This document shows, in pieces, positions 18,976 to 28,057 of a DNA stretch of 64,000 nt (within the stretch, counting starts at the first letter, position 1; every line of letters begins with the position of its first letter). The position numbers and the translations under genes are program-made. The notes beneath the pieces are model-generated. The model made no database searches. It was not told where the DNA came from and worked only from the letters and a program-made list of their open reading frames with translations. Source of the DNA: Roseibium sediminis (GTDB taxonomy: Bacteria; Pseudomonadota; Alphaproteobacteria; Rhizobiales; Stappiaceae); NCBI RefSeq assembly GCF_008711325.1, contig NZ_VXDB01000007.1:124001-188000 (forward strand), given 5' to 3'.

Positions 18976-19119
18976 TTGCCGACACTGACACGCCTCTTGA
19001 TCGCGCTCCTGATATTGGGGGGGCTTGGATATGGCACCCTTTACGCGCTGGCGAATTTCGTCGAGCCGAGGGAACGGGAGATCACGGTTCGCGTACAAAA
19101 GGAAGGCTTCGGGCGCTAG
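18976..19119 (+). CDS. 47-residue single-pass membrane protein upstream of xerD
   Basis: The frame is open from 18832, but the plausible protein begins at TTG 18976: LPTLTRLLIALLILGG, then a hydrophobic helix through YGTLYALANFV and a short charged tail EPREREITVRVQKEGFGR. It has one membrane span and no recognised domain. I recall similar short proteins, sharing the FVEPRERE segment, in front of xerD in other Rhizobiales, which supports it as a real gene. It ends 21 bases before xerD. The start is uncertain and no strong ribosome-binding site is visible. Confidence 0.55.
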   Translation: MPTLTRLLIALLILGGLGYGTLYALANFVEPREREITVRVQKEGFGR

Positions 19120-19140
19120 GCCCCTAACCTGAGGATCAGC

Positions 19141-20064
19141 GTGGCAACCGACTACACGATCGAGAGCTTTCTGGAGATGCTGAGCGCCGAGCGCGGCGCG
19201 GCCGAAAATACGCTGCAAAGCTATCGCCGCGACCTTGACGACTTCGCCGATTTCACAGCCCCCCAAAAGCCGTCAGGTGTCGACACGGACAAGATCGCAG
19301 CTTATCTGCGCGACCTGTCGCTCAGGGGTTTTGCGGAAACCTCGCAGGCGCGCCGCCTGTCCGCGCTCAAGCAGTATTTCAAGTTTCTCTATGCGGACGG
19401 CGTCAGGACGGACGACCCCACCAGAACCCTGTCCGCGCCGAAAAAACGCCAATCCCTGCCAAAGGTCCTCGCCATTGATGAAGTCGACAAGCTGATTGGC
19501 GCTGCGGAGACAGCCAGCAACGGCGACCACAAGAGCGACGCCTCGCGCCTGCGTGCCCTGCGGCTCTACACGCTGCTGGAAGTGCTCTATGCCACCGGCC
19601 TTCGTGTGTCTGAGCTGGTCGCCCTGCCCGTCACCGCCGCCCAGCGCGACCAGAGGCTGATCGAGATCATCGGCAAGGGCAACAAGGAACGTCTTGTGCC
19701 CCTGTCGCCAGCCGCGCAACGGGCCATGCGCAGTTATGTAAGCCTCAGGGCCGAGAGCGGGGCTTACGCCAAAAGTCCGTGGCTGTTTCCCTCACACGGA
19801 AAAAGCGGTCATTTCACACGTCAGGCCTTTGGCCGGGACCTGAAGGATCTTGCCGTTTCAATCGGACTTGATGCAGAGAAAGTCTCCCCGCACGTTCTCC
19901 GCCACGCCTTTGCCTCGCATCTTCTGCAAAACGGCGCGGATCTCAGAGTGGTCCAGCAGCTTTTGGGCCATGCCGACATTTCAACGACCCAGATCTACAC
20001 CCACGTTCTCGACGAACGCCTCAGCCAACTGGTCGAAAGCGCCCACCCGCTTGCGAAGCGGTGA
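19141..20064 (+). CDS. xerD: site-specific tyrosine recombinase XerD
   Basis: 307 residues with a GTG start. The N-terminal SAM-like domain is [25 protein letters not shown]. The catalytic domain has Arg in [10 protein letters not shown], Lys in [11 protein letters not shown], HxLR in [14 protein letters not shown], His in [10 protein letters not shown] and the nucleophile Tyr in TTQIYTHV. With XerC it resolves chromosome dimers at dif. It converges with the LAS-like gene; only 6 bases separate the stops. Confidence 0.95.
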   Translation: MATDYTIESFLEMLSAERGAAENTLQSYRRDLDDFADFTAPQKPSGVDTDKIAAYLRDLSLRGFAETSQARRLSALKQYFKFLYADGVRTDDPTRTLSAPKKRQSLPKVLAIDEVDKLIGAAETASNGDHKSDASRLRALRLYTLLEVLYATGLRVSELVALPVTAAQRDQRLIEIIGKGNKERLVPLSPAAQRAMRSYVSLRAESGAYAKSPWLFPSHGKSGHFTRQAFGRDLKDLAVSIGLDAEKVSPHVLRHAFASHLLQNGADLRVVQQLLGHADISTTQIYTHVLDERLSQLVESAHPLAKR

Positions 20065-20070
20065 CTTCCC

Positions 20071-20817
20071 TTATCTGATCTGGATGTGAATATGGTCGTC
20101 GTGGCGCGCCGCAAAACATCCCTGAAACCGAACCTTGGACAGCCTGAGACCGAGCCGGTCTTGCAAATGCGGCTCCAGAAAAATCTTCTCGACTCGCCCG
20201 TCGTCGGCCAGCCAATGGACTGCGGCAGCCGTTCTGCCCGGTTCCAATTCAAGTTGTCCCCACAGTGGCTGCAGCATATCGAAATTCCAACGCAAGGTCG
20301 GAAACGTCGGCTGGCAGTTTGAAGACCCCTGCTCGAAGGCAAAATAGCCGATCGGAGAGCGAACCGCACCGCGCTCATAAGCACCATCCCTTTGATAATA
20401 AAAAGCGATGTCAACCTTCTTCCCGTCATCGTGAGACAGGTGAGGCAAGAGCGGGATGCCATTGAAAAAGGGAAATCCGGCATCGAGAACCAGAGTTTGA
20501 GTTCCCGGGTACCGGGCATCCACCGCATTGGCCAGCTCACCGAGAACTTCTTTTAGCTCCGGACGAACGTAGGTTCGGTTTGTGAGGCAATAGATCCAAG
20601 ACTGGACCTTGAGCACGCTGTTCCCTCCACAGGACAGCTGAACCCGCCCAAAATAGGGAGCCAAAAGCGTCGCGGACACCAGCAAACCCAAATAGATCAC
20701 CGCGAAGGCAAGCCACCTGCGACGAAACAGCAACGCACCAAGCCAGGCGATGCCGCCAATTTGGGTCAGTATTGTGAGAACGACAAAGACCGCGCTGTGG
20801 AGAGCAAACCTTGCCAT
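20071..20817 (-). CDS. membrane-anchored protein with LAS (MepA-like) zinc-peptidase motif
   Basis: 248 residues, normally a hypothetical protein. Two N-terminal hydrophobic helices (residues 5-30 and 35-55) would anchor it with the rest in the periplasm. His129 and Asp136 in SHDDGKKVDIAF reproduce the H-x6-D spacing of MepA, and His242-Ile-His244 in HDDHIHIQIR match the HDHFH zinc motif near the C-terminus. These are the zinc ligands of LAS peptidases (lysostaphin, D-Ala-D-Ala peptidases, sonic hedgehog fold). I infer a murein endopeptidase or carboxypeptidase. Cys63, Cys77, Cys168 and Cys234 could form disulfides. Last gene of the ispG operon. Confidence 0.6.
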   Translation of the reverse strand: MARFALHSAVFVVLTILTQIGGIAWLGALLFRRRWLAFAVIYLGLLVSATLLAPYFGRVQLSCGGNSVLKVQSWIYCLTNRTYVRPELKEVLGELANAVDARYPGTQTLVLDAGFPFFNGIPLLPHLSHDDGKKVDIAFYYQRDGAYERGAVRSPIGYFAFEQGSSNCQPTFPTLRWNFDMLQPLWGQLELEPGRTAAAVHWLADDGRVEKIFLEPHLQDRLGLRLSKVRFQGCFAARHDDHIHIQIR

Positions 20818-20823
20818 CGCTTC

Positions 20824-21573
20824 TCACGCCCAGATCGCGGCTCGAAGGCCCTTGCTGTCGCGTTGGAAGTCACTTGGAAACGGAACAGCTTCGCCCCGCC
20901 AGATGCGCTCGGCGATCAGGGAATTGACCGCCGCGTCCAGCAGGTCGTCCCGGCCTGCACCTTTCGGCGGCTTTTGATCAAGCACACTGGGGGAAAGGCC
21001 ACAGCGCACGAGAAGATCGCGCCGCTGATCCAGCCCCTCCGGATTTGCCCGGCTTTTCACCTTTTTCGGAAGGCTCATCTCGCGCTCGCCATTCAAACGC
21101 CAGAAGGCAAGCTCCGGATGGACCTCATAAACACAAGTCTCAAGCTCCGGTGACATAAGGGCGTCAATTTCCCGGATCTTGGGGAAGAGATAAAAGCACT
21201 GCTTGGAGACTTTTCGCGGCGGGGTGGAGGTTTCCAGCGACCGGTCACAGGCCTGAAGATAGTCATCGCAATAAACGGCAGCGCGGGAGGGAACCGAAAA
21301 GACCGACGACTGGCGCATGCCCAGATGCTTGCGGGCAGCTTTTTCCGCTCCGCGACCGTCAGGTCCGATATGATCGGGCAAGCCGATAGGCATATCGACA
21401 GCGATGATCGCCAGTTTCGGTGAATGGCTCAGAAGGTCGGCAAAGCTGGAAAAGACCTGGATTTTCTCGCTGCCGGAACGACCGATTTGCCGCAAACAGG
21501 CAATCCAGCCCGCCTTGCAGCCGTCCACCCCGGCGACCCAAACGTGATCGTGTAATCTGATGCCCTTAGGCAC
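20824..21573 (-). CDS. DUF429 domain-containing protein
   Basis: 249 residues. WVAGVDGCKAGWIACL at the N-terminus, AVDMPIGLPD near residue 66, VHPELAFWRLNG near 165 and GRDDLLDAAVNSLIAERI near 213 are the DUF429 signatures. The acidic positions (GVDGC, DMPIGL, DDLLDA) suggest an RNase H-like fold, possibly a nuclease or phosphatase; no biochemical role is established to my knowledge. It overlaps the pyridoxal kinase stop by 8 bases and ends 6 bases before the LAS-like gene. Confidence 0.75.
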   Translation of the reverse strand: MPKGIRLHDHVWVAGVDGCKAGWIACLRQIGRSGSEKIQVFSSFADLLSHSPKLAIIAVDMPIGLPDHIGPDGRGAEKAARKHLGMRQSSVFSVPSRAAVYCDDYLQACDRSLETSTPPRKVSKQCFYLFPKIREIDALMSPELETCVYEVHPELAFWRLNGEREMSLPKKVKSRANPEGLDQRRDLLVRCGLSPSVLDQKPPKGAGRDDLLDAAVNSLIAERIWRGEAVPFPSDFQRDSKGLRAAIWA

Positions 21574-22450
21574 GGGCCGTGCTTTCCATGACCCGGCGCT
21601 GGGAGATCAGGGCCATCGGGCGCACCAGAACGTCTTGTTCTTCGGCAATCAGCAGCTCGTCGCCGCCCTTCTTCACGCTTCTGGCGACCAGCTCGAAGGT
21701 TGAGCCTGCCGCACGCACCAGCGCTTCCTCGTCGCCCATGCCGCCCATGAAACGCGACAGGAACAGGGCGGAAAGAATGTCTCCCGTTCCCTTGGGTGGA
21801 TTGGGAATTGCGGCGTGTTCCGCTGCCAGCGCCTTGCCCGGCGCGGCCAGAAGATTGGAAATGGCGTTGCGACGAAGGGCCGGAGCGGAGGTCACGATGA
21901 CACGGTCCACACCCAGCGAGCGGGCAGCGGCCAGCGCCTCCGCCTCGGTGTCGGCAGAAAATCCGGACAACCAGGAAAGCTCGAACCGGTTCGGCGTCGC
22001 GATATCGGCAAGCGGGACGAGAGTGCCGCGCATTGCAGTTGCCGTTGCCTCTGGCACGTAAAGACCGCCTTCATCCCCGATCACCGGATCGCAGAGATAG
22101 AGTGCAGACGGATTATGTGCCTTGACCGCATCGACCAGACGAGCTGCCGGTTTTGCCTGTTCTGCAGACCCGAGATAGCCGGTCAGAACCGCGCCGACCT
22201 CCGCCAGCCTGTCAGAGCGGATCAGGTCTTCCGCCATGGCCGAAAAGGCATCGTCCGGCGGCGTGATGCGGGTGGCAAGCCCCTGCCCCGGATGCCAGGG
22301 CAGGACAATTGTTGGCAGGAACCAGACCGGATGACCCAGCCGTTGCAGCGCAAAGACAATGCCACGCCCGCTGATCCCGCCACGGACCACCTGCGAGGTG
22401 ATCACAAGAATGGGTTTCTTTTCAGCGGGAGGGCCCGGCTGCTGGGACAT
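21566..22450 (-). CDS. pdxY: pyridoxal kinase (PdxY/PdxK type)
   Basis: 294 residues of the ribokinase-like superfamily. VITSQVVRGGISGRGIVFALQRLG near the N-terminus, TGYLGSAEQ near residue 92, LCDPVIGDEGGLYVPE near 125, the TPNRFELSWLSG motif near 162 and PKGTGDILSALFLSRF (anion hole and catalytic Asp) near 225 fit pyridoxal kinases. It phosphorylates pyridoxal to PLP. It begins 11 bases after the ispG stop in the same operon. Confidence 0.85.
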   Translation of the reverse strand: MSQQPGPPAEKKPILVITSQVVRGGISGRGIVFALQRLGHPVWFLPTIVLPWHPGQGLATRITPPDDAFSAMAEDLIRSDRLAEVGAVLTGYLGSAEQAKPAARLVDAVKAHNPSALYLCDPVIGDEGGLYVPEATATAMRGTLVPLADIATPNRFELSWLSGFSADTEAEALAAARSLGVDRVIVTSAPALRRNAISNLLAAPGKALAAEHAAIPNPPKGTGDILSALFLSRFMGGMGDEEALVRAAGSTFELVARSVKKGGDELLIAEEQDVLVRPMALISQRRVMESTARA

Positions 22451-22461
22451 TCAAATGCCTT

Positions 22462-23724
22462 TCAGGCCGCGTCGGTTGACGCAGGTGACTTGGAGGTGCC
22501 GAAACGTTGTTCGATATAATCCAGTACCATCTGCTTGAACTCATCCGCAATGCCTGCACCGCGCAAGGTTGTGACCTTTTCGCCGTCAATGAAGACGGGA
22601 GCCGACGGGGTTTCGCCTGTTCCGGGCAGCGAAATGCCGATATCGGCGTGCTTGGATTCGCCCGGACCATTCACGATGCACCCCATCACGGCAACGTTGA
22701 GGCTTTCAACGCCGGGATATTGTTCGCGCCAGATCGGCATGGACTCGCGGATATGCCCTTCAATGTCCTGCGCCAGTTCCTGAAACACCGTTGATGTGGT
22801 GCGCCCGCAGCCCGGACAGGCAGCAACCACCGGCACGAAGGCGCGAAAGCCCATGACCTGCAGCAGTTCCTGCGCCACCTGCACTTCGCGGGTGCGGTCG
22901 CCGCCCGGTTCTGGCGTCAGCGAAACACGGATCGTGTCACCGATCCCCTGCTGCAGCAGGATGCCCATGGACGCAGCTGAAGAAACGATGCCCTTGGTGC
23001 CCATGCCGGCCTCGGTAAGACCCAGATGCAGCGCATAGTCGCAGCGCCGCGCCAGATCCGCGTAAACGGCAATCAGGTCCTGAACCTGCGAGACCTTGGC
23101 CGACAGGATGATCTTGTCGCGGCCCATGCCCAGATCTTCCGCGCGTTGCGCCGACAAAAGCCCGGACTGGATGATCGCCTCGCGCATGACGGCGGATGCG
23201 GAAACCGGTTTGTCGCTGGCCGCATTCTCGTCCATCAGCTTGGTCAGAAGCTCCTGATCAAGCGATCCCCAGTTGACGCCGATCCGCACCGGCTTGTCGT
23301 GTTTCAGGGCAATGTCGATGATCTGCGAAAACTGCGTGTCACGCTTGGCCTTGAAGCCGACATTGCCCGGATTGATCCGGTACTTCTCCAGCGCAGCGGC
23401 ACAATCGGGATAATCGGTCAGGAGCTTGTGGCCGATATAGTGGAAGTCGCCCACCAGCGGCACGTTGATGCCGAGCCGGTCCAGCCGCTCGCGAATACGC
23501 GGCACCTGTGCAGCCGCCTCCGGACGGTCGACCGTGATGCGGACAATCTCGGACCCCGCCTTTGCAAGCGCGGCAACTTGCGCAACGGTACTGTCTGCAT
23601 CAGCCGTATCCGTGTTGGTCATGGACTGCACGACAATCGGTGCGTCCCCGCCAACGGTTACAGACCCGACCTTGACAGGAACGGAGACACGGCGGGCTTT
23701 GGGGCTGGCGAATTCATCAATCAT
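22462..23724 (-). CDS. ispG: 4-hydroxy-3-methylbut-2-en-1-yl diphosphate synthase (flavodoxin)
   Basis: 420 residues. A TIM-barrel N-terminal part ([26 protein letters not shown]) is followed by the 4Fe-4S C-terminal domain with Cys in [13 protein letters not shown] and in [17 protein letters not shown]. IspG performs the penultimate step of the MEP isoprenoid pathway. ATG 23724 gives the usual N-terminus; the frame extends upstream to 23802 without homology. It is the first gene of ispG-pdxY-DUF429-LAS. Confidence 0.96.
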   Translation of the reverse strand: MIDEFASPKARRVSVPVKVGSVTVGGDAPIVVQSMTNTDTADADSTVAQVAALAKAGSEIVRITVDRPEAAAQVPRIRERLDRLGINVPLVGDFHYIGHKLLTDYPDCAAALEKYRINPGNVGFKAKRDTQFSQIIDIALKHDKPVRIGVNWGSLDQELLTKLMDENAASDKPVSASAVMREAIIQSGLLSAQRAEDLGMGRDKIILSAKVSQVQDLIAVYADLARRCDYALHLGLTEAGMGTKGIVSSAASMGILLQQGIGDTIRVSLTPEPGGDRTREVQVAQELLQVMGFRAFVPVVAACPGCGRTTSTVFQELAQDIEGHIRESMPIWREQYPGVESLNVAVMGCIVNGPGESKHADIGISLPGTGETPSAPVFIDGEKVTTLRGAGIADEFKQMVLDYIEQRFGTSKSPASTDAA

Positions 23725-23945
23725 CACGTCACTGCCATCTCGCGCGGGAGGAGCATTTCTTTTTCTCAGCCCTTGATTAGTGCGGCGAATGCAAAAGGGC
23801 AATAATCAGGTCTGGCAATTGCAAGCGCAAACCACCGGTCATGATGTCGCTCTATGGCATGCAATCATGGCAAATCTGTCTCAATGAGGATGCGCTTTTG
23901 TGTCCGACCTCTTATATGCAGGGAAAGCAGCAGGAGACGTCCCAA

Positions 23946-24833
23946 ATGTTTTTCACGGTTCTGGAACGGTCGCTGGCTCTGGGCCAGCATCATGTCAGCA
24001 CCCTTTTCAGAACGGGCTGGGCCTATATCCTCCTGCTTCTGGCCGTGAATTTTGCCATCGGATCGACCCTGAATCCCTCCGGTGCTTTCACAACCGTCTC
24101 CTACATGACCGAACCGCTGGATACGCCGGATGAGGGCGGCTTGCGATTTCTCGGCGCGCTGGCAAACATCGTGATCGGCTTTTCCATCGCCGTCGCCTAT
24201 GTGCGCAAGATCCTGATTGACGCCAAGGACTTCCCGCTCCAGTTCGGTACGCGCAATATCAAGGTCATCTATCTGCAGGTCCTGCTCACACTGATCGGCT
24301 TTGTCTCTTTGATCCCCTTGATGATGGCCGCCGGATTGCTCGGTCTTGTCACCGGCGGGCTAGGGCTCTTTTTGCTGCTTCTCGCACCCTTTCTGGCGCT
24401 GATGGTGGTCCAGCGACTGTCCATCGTGCTGCCCGCCGCTGCCATTGATGACAGTCTGTCCTTGCGCGAAAGCTGGAAGACCACGACCGGCCTTGGCACC
24501 TCCATGGCCATCGCCGGCATGGTGACAAGCCTTCTGGCAGCGGCCCTTATTGGGGGCTGGGCGCTGCTTTTATGGGGACTTGGAAGTCTGGTCCCGGCAG
24601 ATCCCCTTTGGCAGCACATGCGCTCCACAGCCTTCCCGATGGGAACCATGCTGGTTCTTGTCTGGTGTTTCGCCAGCCTCAATGCGACCTGCTACGGCCT
24701 TGTGCGCGAGAGATATGCAAAGCAGCTGGGCCTTGCCCGCGATGACTACGAAAAGGCGGAAATGGAACGCGACCGCACCCGCGAACGCGCCAACCGGGCG
24801 CTTGGTTCTGTTCGCAATCTTGGCCGCAAATAG
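23946..24833 (+). CDS. polytopic membrane protein of unknown function
   Basis: 295 residues. About five to six hydrophobic segments are visible (around residues 22-40, 70-90, 110-135, 140-160, 185-215, 230-250), resembling the membrane domain found with glycerophosphodiester phosphodiesterases (stress-type DUF7847-like proteins) only loosely. The C-terminal ~45 residues are charged and helical (DDYEKAEMERDRTRERANRAL), probably a cytoplasmic coiled coil. ATG 23946 follows AGGAG at 23932-23936. It is divergent from ispG and upstream of the hydroxybutyrate dehydrogenase gene, which may be separate. I do not recognise a function. Confidence 0.65.
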   Translation: MFFTVLERSLALGQHHVSTLFRTGWAYILLLLAVNFAIGSTLNPSGAFTTVSYMTEPLDTPDEGGLRFLGALANIVIGFSIAVAYVRKILIDAKDFPLQFGTRNIKVIYLQVLLTLIGFVSLIPLMMAAGLLGLVTGGLGLFLLLLAPFLALMVVQRLSIVLPAAAIDDSLSLRESWKTTTGLGTSMAIAGMVTSLLAAALIGGWALLLWGLGSLVPADPLWQHMRSTAFPMGTMLVLVWCFASLNATCYGLVRERYAKQLGLARDDYEKAEMERDRTRERANRALGSVRNLGRK

Positions 24834-24936
24834 GCTCTCACCGCCTTTATTTTCGATTTTGCTCCTTCCCATGTTGCAGTGCGGCGAATTTCGGTGAAAT
24901 GTGCGGCTACCGATAAGTCACCATGGGAGTTCTTCG

Positions 24937-25719
24937 ATGCTGAAAGGCAAGACAGCTGTCGTCACCGGATCCACCTCCGGCATTGGTCTGGGCTGCGCCC
25001 GCGCATTTGCCGCTGAAGGGGTCAATGTCGTTATCAATGGCCTCGGCGACGCTGGCGAGATCGAGGCAACCCGCGCTGCGATCGAAACCGACTTCGGCGT
25101 TCGCTGTATCTATTCACCGGCCAACATGCTGAACGGCGAAGAAATCGCCGGCATGATCGAGATGGCGGAAAAGGAACTGGGGTCTGTCGACATTCTGGTC
25201 AACAACGCCGGCATCCAGCACGTCTCTCCCGTTGAAGATTTCCCCATCAACAAGTGGGACGCGATCATCGCGATCAACCTGTCCTCCGCCTTCCATGCCA
25301 TTCGCGCAGCCGTGCCGGGCATGAAGAAGCGCGGCTGGGGCCGGATCATCAACACCGCCTCTGCCCACGCCCTTGTCGCCTCGCCTTACAAATCCGCCTA
25401 TGTGGCTGCCAAGCATGGCATCGCAGGCCTCACCAAGACCGTCGCACTGGAAGTTGCCGAAAGCGGCATCACCGTCAACGCCATTTGCCCGGGTTATGTC
25501 TGGACGCCGCTTGTCGAAGCCCAGATCCCGGACACGATGAAGGCGCGCAACATGACCGAGGAAGAGGTCAAGCGGGACGTCCTGCTCAAGGCCCAGCCGA
25601 CCAAGAAATTCGTCTCCATCGAACAGGTCGCCGGTTATGCCGTCTTCCTGTGTTCCGACACGGCGTCTTCCATCACCGGCAGCATCCTGCCGATCGATGG
25701 CGGCTGGACCGCACAGTAG
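24937..25719 (+). CDS. bdhA: 3-hydroxybutyrate dehydrogenase (SDR family)
   Basis: 260 residues, the standard BDH length. The NAD motif TGSTSGIG is at residues 10-17, NNAG at 89-92, and the catalytic Ser142, Tyr155 and Lys159 lie in ASAHALVASP YKSAYVAAK. CPGYVWTPLVEAQIPD and the C-terminus SITGSILPIDGGWTAQ are typical of BdhA. It oxidises D-3-hydroxybutyrate to acetoacetate, linking PHB breakdown to acetyl-CoA. It is followed by a patatin gene 45 bases downstream. ATG 24937 gives the standard N-terminus. Confidence 0.92.
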   Translation: MLKGKTAVVTGSTSGIGLGCARAFAAEGVNVVINGLGDAGEIEATRAAIETDFGVRCIYSPANMLNGEEIAGMIEMAEKELGSVDILVNNAGIQHVSPVEDFPINKWDAIIAINLSSAFHAIRAAVPGMKKRGWGRIINTASAHALVASPYKSAYVAAKHGIAGLTKTVALEVAESGITVNAICPGYVWTPLVEAQIPDTMKARNMTEEEVKRDVLLKAQPTKKFVSIEQVAGYAVFLCSDTASSITGSILPIDGGWTAQ

Positions 25720-25764
25720 ACCGGCACACGCGCGCTTCCATTCGCAGACCAAGGGAGATATCGG

Positions 25765-26781
25765 ATGGGCAAGAGCCCCAAGCGGATAAACCTCGCCCTG
25801 CAGGGTGGCGGTGCGCATGGCGCCTACACATGGGGTGTCCTTGACTGGCTGTTGGAGGACGACCGCTTTGAAATCGATGGCATCAGCGGCACATCCGCGG
25901 GTGCCATGAACGCCGTTGTCCTGGCAAGCGGCCTTCAAAAAGGCGGTGCCGACGGCGCGCGCAAGGCGCTGGAAGACTTCTGGCATGCCGTCAGCCGAAC
26001 ATCTTTCTTCAGCCCGATAAAGCGCACGCCGATTGATATCGCCCTTGGCCAATGGAGCCTGGATTTCTCTCCAAGCTACCTTGCCTTTGACATCGTTTCC
26101 CGCTTTGCCTCGCCTTACGAGTTCAACCCGCTCAACATCAACCCGCTTCGGGACGTGGTTGAGGAGATCGTCGATTTTGATCTCGTCCATGCCTGCGACT
26201 GCCTGAACCTGTTCGTGGCCGCAACGAATGTCTACTCAGGCAAGATCAGGGTCTTCGAAGGCCGCGAAGTCACCTTGGACGCGGTCATGGCCTCTGCCTG
26301 CCTGCCGAACATGTTTCAAGCCGTGGAGATTGAGGGCGAACCTTACTGGGACGGCGGATACATGGGCAATCCGCCGCTCTACCCCCTGTTCTACAACACA
26401 CAAACACCGGATGTGGTACTGGTCCAGATCAATCCGGTTGAACGGCGGGAAACCCCACGCACGGCGCGCGAAATCCTCAACCGGATCAACGAGATCACCT
26501 TCAACTCCAGCCTGTTGCGCGAATTGCGTGCCATCGACTTTGTCAGCCGCCTGATCGAGGAAGGCAAGCTGTCGACGGAAGACTATATGGGGGTGAAAAT
26601 GCACCGCATTTCCGCGGAAGAACTCGTTCCCTTACAAGCTTCGTCCAAGGTCAACGCGGAATGGTCGTTCCTGCAGGAATTAAAGGATATCGGACGGCGC
26701 GCTGCCAGAAACTGGATCGAGACGAATTACGACTCCATCGGCGTCCGCTCCACCCTTGATTTGCGCAGCGAATTCTCCTGA
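25765..26781 (+). CDS. patatin-like phospholipase
   Basis: 338 residues. The patatin catalytic elements are in order: oxyanion GGGAHGAYTWG (residues 14-24), nucleophile Ser44 in GISGTSAGAMNA, and the Asp of WDGGYMGNPPL near residue 196. The family hydrolyses acyl esters of phospholipids; some bacterial members act at the surface of PHB granules. The position directly behind bdhA (AAGGGAGAT site at 25751-25759) suggests a link to lipid or PHB turnover. No signal peptide, so cytoplasmic or effector-like. A perfect palindrome follows at 26822-26842. Confidence 0.87.
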   Translation: MGKSPKRINLALQGGGAHGAYTWGVLDWLLEDDRFEIDGISGTSAGAMNAVVLASGLQKGGADGARKALEDFWHAVSRTSFFSPIKRTPIDIALGQWSLDFSPSYLAFDIVSRFASPYEFNPLNINPLRDVVEEIVDFDLVHACDCLNLFVAATNVYSGKIRVFEGREVTLDAVMASACLPNMFQAVEIEGEPYWDGGYMGNPPLYPLFYNTQTPDVVLVQINPVERRETPRTAREILNRINEITFNSSLLRELRAIDFVSRLIEEGKLSTEDYMGVKMHRISAEELVPLQASSKVNAEWSFLQELKDIGRRAARNWIETNYDSIGVRSTLDLRSEFS

Positions 26782-27148
26782 AGACGATAGCAGTCATAAG
26801 CTGTTAACCCTGTTTGCACTCCGCCTTGCAAATTGCAAGGCGCGACATTCAAACAAAACCTTAACGCTTCCAATATGTTGTGTCCGGATCAGCAAAGAAA
26901 CACAACAAGTAGAAATTTCATCGCGAAAACGAATTGGCAAGCCTTTTGCCATCTACTTCGCACGCTGATTGTAAGGTTGTGCGTCGTCAGCGATCGTGGA
27001 CGGGAGAGGCAAGCATCTGCGACCCCGCTTGTCTCCCCCCTCCGCACACTGCATCTGACAGCCGTCTCCCCGATAACGTTTCTGATGCTTGCCCTTTAAG
27101 TGACGGCATTTTGCCATTACCTATTGGAGAATAGAGTTTCGATTCCGG
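26782..27148. other. 367-bp intergenic region before the pentapeptide-repeat gene
   Basis: It carries the 21-bp palindrome at 26822-26842 near the patatin end and an AT-richer part (26850-26980) that could hold the promoter of the pentapeptide gene. Short ORFs here have no features of genes. I see no RNA gene. Confidence 0.45.
26822..26842. promoter_or_regulatory. perfect palindrome, candidate operator
   Basis: Arms CGCCTTGCAA and TTGCAAGGCG are perfect with a single central A. There is no T-tract, and the dyad is too tight for a normal terminator hairpin. The TTGC/GCAA core resembles dyads bound by PHB regulators (PhaR-type TGC/GCA motifs), which would fit bdhA and the patatin upstream, but this is a guess. 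Confidence 0.4.
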
Positions 27149-27985
27149 ATGACGCAGGTGATTGATTTGAATTCTCCCTTGGCATCGCGCTGCCGTACGG
27201 CGGTTTTTGTTGTGGCCCTTTCAACCAGCACTTCGGCCTTTTCCGCTGACGTTGCGTCCATCAACAAGGATGGTGGTTGCCCGGATTGCGACCTGCGCCT
27301 GATGGAGTTGCGCGGTCTGAAGATTGATGGCGGCAATTTCAGCGATACGGTCCTTCGCGAAGCCGACATGAAGGAAGTCGAACTCACGAATTCGGATTTT
27401 CGCGGCGCAGACCTCAGGCGTACCGAACTGGAAAAGTCGGATCTGACCGGAAGCGATTTCTCGAGCGCTTCCATGCGTGCCGTCGACATGGAAAAGGCCC
27501 GGCTTGATGGAGCCAAATTCGTGAAAGCGGACCTGCGTGACGCCGACCTCAACGACACACAGTTGAATGACGCCGATTTCAGCGGCAGCGACGTCCGCAA
27601 CTCTTCCTTCATTCGGGCGATTGCAAAGAATGTCATCTTCAAGAACTCGAAGATGGATCAAACCGATTTTGAGCGCGTGGTTCTCAATGGCGCAAACTTT
27701 GACAATGCGCGGCTGAAATACTCGGATTTCGACCGTGTCTCAGCCAAAGGCGCCAGTTTCGAAAGCGCTGACCTGACCGGTGTTCGTTTTTCCAGCGCAG
27801 ACCTGACAGGGGCAAACCTGAAAGGCGCGAACCTGGAAGGGGCTCTGCTTCGTCATACACGGCTTGCCGGTGCAGATCTTTCGGGAGCAAACGGTATGTC
27901 CATGGAGCGGATCATGGGAGCGTGTGGCGATGAAAACACCAAGCTCCCGCGCGGCATCACTCTCAAGCCCTGTTCCGGCGAGTAA
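27149..27985 (+). CDS. exported pentapeptide-repeat protein
   Basis: 278 residues. A signal peptide is likely (CRTAVFVVALSTSTSAFSA, then DVASINKDGG). After a CPDC motif near residue 44, about 40 pentapeptide units of the A(D/N)LXX type run to around residue 250: for example FRGADLRRTELEKSDLTGSD and SADLTGANLKGANLEGALL. Such repeats fold as a right-handed quadrilateral beta-helix. Cytosolic members mimic DNA and shield gyrase; an exported one cannot do that and more likely serves as an envelope scaffold. The ribosome-binding site for ATG 27149 is weak. A shared terminator follows. Confidence 0.8.
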   Translation: MTQVIDLNSPLASRCRTAVFVVALSTSTSAFSADVASINKDGGCPDCDLRLMELRGLKIDGGNFSDTVLREADMKEVELTNSDFRGADLRRTELEKSDLTGSDFSSASMRAVDMEKARLDGAKFVKADLRDADLNDTQLNDADFSGSDVRNSSFIRAIAKNVIFKNSKMDQTDFERVVLNGANFDNARLKYSDFDRVSAKGASFESADLTGVRFSSADLTGANLKGANLEGALLRHTRLAGADLSGANGMSMERIMGACGDENTKLPRGITLKPCSGE

Positions 27986-28003
27986 TCCAAAAAGCTCCAG
28001 ACA

Positions 28004-28033
28004 TAAAAAACGCGGCCCGGAGCCGCGTTTTTC
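28004..28033. terminator. bidirectional terminator between pentapeptide gene and mipA
   Basis: AAAAACGCGGC (28006-28016) / GCCGCGTTTTT (28022-28032) with a CCGGA loop. A-run and T-run flank the GC core symmetrically, so it can serve both convergent genes. Confidence 0.88.
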
Positions 28034-28057
28034 GATTTCACATATGACGTTTCCGCC

